Below the pieces are notes generated by a model. It was not told where the DNA came from and did no database searches. It worked only from the letters and a program-made list of their open reading frames with translations. 64,000 nt of DNA from Lachnospiraceae bacterium UBA1818 (GTDB lineage Bacteria; Bacillota; Clostridia; Lachnospirales; Lachnospiraceae). The DNA lies in contig CAJFQZ010000010.1 of the NCBI GenBank assembly GCA_904419285.1, positions 1 to 64,000 of the forward strand. Reading direction: 5' to 3'. A program made the translations under genes and the position numbers. Below, in pieces: positions 62,476-64,000 of this stretch. The stretch's first letter is position 1. Every line of letters starts with the position of its first letter.

Positions 62476-62533
62476 GTAGGTAACGAAAAGGGGACGAACC
62501 GTTTTCGTAATCAGAAGAAGGAGGATACATACT

Positions 62534-62704
62534 ATGGCACACGTAATTAGTGATGAATGCGTAAGCTGTGGTTCTTGCGAGGGCGAATGTCCTGTAGGCG
62601 CTATCTCCGAAGGCGATGGCAAATATGAGATCGACGCTGATGCTTGCGTAGACTGCGGAGCATGTGAAGCTGCCTGCCCGACAGGTGCTATTTCAGCAGA
62701 GTAA
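62534..62704 (+). CDS. 2[4Fe-4S] ferredoxin
   Basis: A 56-residue clostridial-type ferredoxin carrying low-potential electrons. Two cluster motifs are complete: CVSCGSCEGECPVGA and CVDCGACEAACPTGA (CxxCxxCxxxCP twice). AAGGAGG precedes the ATG. It falls below common ORF length limits. It is monocistronic and closed by a strong terminator. Confidence 0.95.
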   Translation: MAHVISDECVSCGSCEGECPVGAISEGDGKYEIDADACVDCGACEAACPTGAISAE

Positions 62705-62734
62705 TAAATTAAAACGCAAAGTGATCACAAGCAG

Positions 62735-62765
62735 AAAATACCGTCCGGAACCGGGCGGTATTTTT
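62735..62765 (+). terminator. Ferredoxin terminator
   Basis: AAAATACCGTCCGG pairs with CCGGGCGGTATTTTT (one G-T pair), followed by T-rich sequence. Confidence 0.85.
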
Positions 62766-62799
62766 GTGTCTTTTCCGGCAGAACGAAGCGGCACATCTG

Positions 62800-63597
62800 T
62801 CAGCTGATCTCCTCCATATACTGTTCGCGCCACTGCTTCACTGCCTTCTGCAGCTTCGAAGCATATCCGGCGAGCTCATCGTATTTCCGGCTGGCATAAG
62901 CGATCTCCTGCTCTCTCTGCCGGATGACACGCTCATATTCCTTCAGCTTCTGATCCTGTTCCCTGCTGTGCCGCCTCTCAGCCTCCAGCTCCTTTTCATA
63001 CCTCCTTTTCTCCTTTTCCGCGGATTCTCGTTCCTGCTCAAAGGCTGTGAGCAGACGTGCCTTCTCTCTGCGCTGTTCCGCCGCGTCCTCCTGTACATCC
63101 CGGAACTCTCCGCCCTCCCATACACCTGCACAGATCAGTTCCGAGCCCCGGTACAGTACGAGCAGGACGGTATTGTTCATCTGCTGGACCGAATACTGAA
63201 AATATTGATTTTCTTCCCGCAGCATACGGGTAGTCCCTTCGTAGGGATCCCACATATTGAGGCGGTTTGTCCGCATATCCGCCGCCTCCGACAGATAGAA
63301 GATGCTGACGCGCCCGGCAGCGCAGGCGATCCGCAGCGCTTCCGGCTTTCCTTCCGGCCTTGTTCTTATCTCATCTCCGCTTCCGATCCCGTCAAATACG
63401 ATCTCTCCTTCCATATCTATGTAGGCAAAATATATCGTCCCGTAATACATGAGGCATACAGGACCGGAGCTGCAGTCCTCTTTCAGAACTGCAGATGCGC
63501 CGCTGCTCCTGCCGGAAAATGTATGGAACAGGATTCTGCGCCCTTCTGTATAAATGCAGGCTTTTCTTCCATCGGGAAGATCATAGATCCAGCTCAT
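62800..63597 (-). CDS. Unknown protein with beta-rich N-terminus and C-terminal coiled coil
   Basis: A 265-residue cytosolic protein of no recognised family. Residues ~1-165 appear beta-rich with repeats of the form 'VCLMYYGTIYFAYID' and 'NTVLLVLYRGSELICAG', possibly a small propeller or sandwich. Residues ~170-260 are a highly charged coiled coil (EKEKRRYEKELEAERRH). GGAGGG precedes the ATG at 63597, preferred over the longer frame. It is divergent from the last gene. Confidence 0.6.
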   Translation of the reverse strand: MSWIYDLPDGRKACIYTEGRRILFHTFSGRSSGASAVLKEDCSSGPVCLMYYGTIYFAYIDMEGEIVFDGIGSGDEIRTRPEGKPEALRIACAAGRVSIFYLSEAADMRTNRLNMWDPYEGTTRMLREENQYFQYSVQQMNNTVLLVLYRGSELICAGVWEGGEFRDVQEDAAEQRREKARLLTAFEQERESAEKEKRRYEKELEAERRHSREQDQKLKEYERVIRQREQEIAYASRKYDELAGYASKLQKAVKQWREQYMEEIS

Positions 63598-63693
63598 TGT
63601 TTCCCTCCTCTCATTTGAATATATGGGATCACCGGAACAAAAAGACTTCCGCGGCATAAAATAAAGTAAAGATTTTTTAGAGAGGTTTTCCTT

Positions 63694-64000
63694 ATGCCCA
63701 AATATAGACCAAAAGGCTGCAAATGTACCGGCAAAAGACGCTATATCAGCAGCGGGATTGCCAATAATTCCGACTGTATCGATGTCTGCACGAACCCGAT
63801 CTGCGGAACGAGCGATAAACTGACGCTCCTGGCGCCTGTCGTCTACGATGAGATCGGCATCAACCTCTGCCGTGAAGTCCCGCTCACAGAAGCGCTCCCC
63901 ACATCCGGTTATCCCCTGAATGCTTCTGTGCAGATTCTGAGCATTGATTTTCCGGAAGAAAATGGTGCCCGTACCACAGTCACCCGCATCCCCGGGCGGC
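63694..64000 (+). CDS. Unknown protein, cut by the window edge
   Basis: 102 codons from ATG at 63694 with no stop before the end. The N-terminus is basic with CKCTGKRRYI and two more Cys (CIDVCTNPIC), followed by LTLLAPVVYDEIGINLCREV and NASVQILSIDF. No family was recognised. AGAGAGG precedes the start. The cysteine-rich start could bind metal or crosslink, as in some spore-coat proteins; this is speculation. Confidence 0.5.
   Translation, partial: MPKYRPKGCKCTGKRRYISSGIANNSDCIDVCTNPICGTSDKLTLLAPVVYDEIGINLCREVPLTEALPTSGYPLNASVQILSIDFPEENGARTTVTRIPGR

Overview
The window is a stretch of a low-to-moderate GC Firmicutes chromosome. Gene content (large GH2 beta-galactosidase, GH36, GH94 and GH13 enzymes, MSM-type sugar ABC transporters, PPi-type phosphofructokinase, the sporulation-associated YlmC/YmxH family, a Csp-like subtilisin, rubrerythrin, and a DUF975/CmpB-type membrane protein) points to a gut Lachnospiraceae-type clostridium. 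This placement is inference from families, not from a marker gene. No rRNA, tRNA or CRISPR array was seen.

Layout. 1-11 kb: the 3' end of a GH94-type phosphorylase gene, an AraC regulator, then a minus-strand raffinose/melibiose operon (solute-binding lipoprotein, two permeases, GH36 alpha-galactosidase, amylosucrase-type GH13_4) with a divergent MsmR-like AraC activator and a fructokinase. Together these would import alpha-galactosides, release galactose and sucrose, cleave sucrose in the cytosol and phosphorylate fructose. 11-16.7 kb: two COG0523 metal-chaperone GTPases (one fused to a DUF1980-type domain, one with a histidine-rich tract), exodeoxyribonuclease III, TruA, NrdR, YlmC and a DUF3783 protein. 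16.7-23 kb: a 1976-residue secreted GH2 enzyme with a terminator-like leader. 23-42 kb: membrane proteins, a carbamate-kinase-like protein with altered motifs, a TrhA/hemolysin III protein, a flavodoxin, a double Nudix protein, a heterodimeric ABC exporter, a subtilase, rubrerythrin, a GT2, PPi-PFK, a PadR regulator coupled to a twice-frameshifted HAAS/FtsW-like gene, and a CobD/HisC-like aminotransferase.

41-52.5 kb is the accessory region. It holds broken genes (AP2-type DNA-binding protein, ISLre2 and IS3 transposase tails, TIR-like and cold-shock fragments), a predicted type I toxin-antitoxin locus, and a truncated Tn916/ICE-type conjugation module (ArdA-like fragment, TcpD, DUF3789, MobT/Orf20, oriT, TcpA/Orf21, two YdcP/Orf22-23 proteins, a VaFE/Cna-B surface adhesin). 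Two AT-rich membrane-protein cargo genes sit in it with nearly identical terminators. The remnant ends exactly at the 3' end of the rlmD/rumA-type methyltransferase gene, and no integrase was found in the window.

52.5-64 kb: RlmD-type methyltransferase, YhaM exonuclease, an HtrA-like protein that has lost all three catalytic residues, MutS2, a two-component system, an orphan sugar-binding lipoprotein, a small 2[4Fe-4S] ferredoxin, and two genes of unknown function, the last cut by the window edge.
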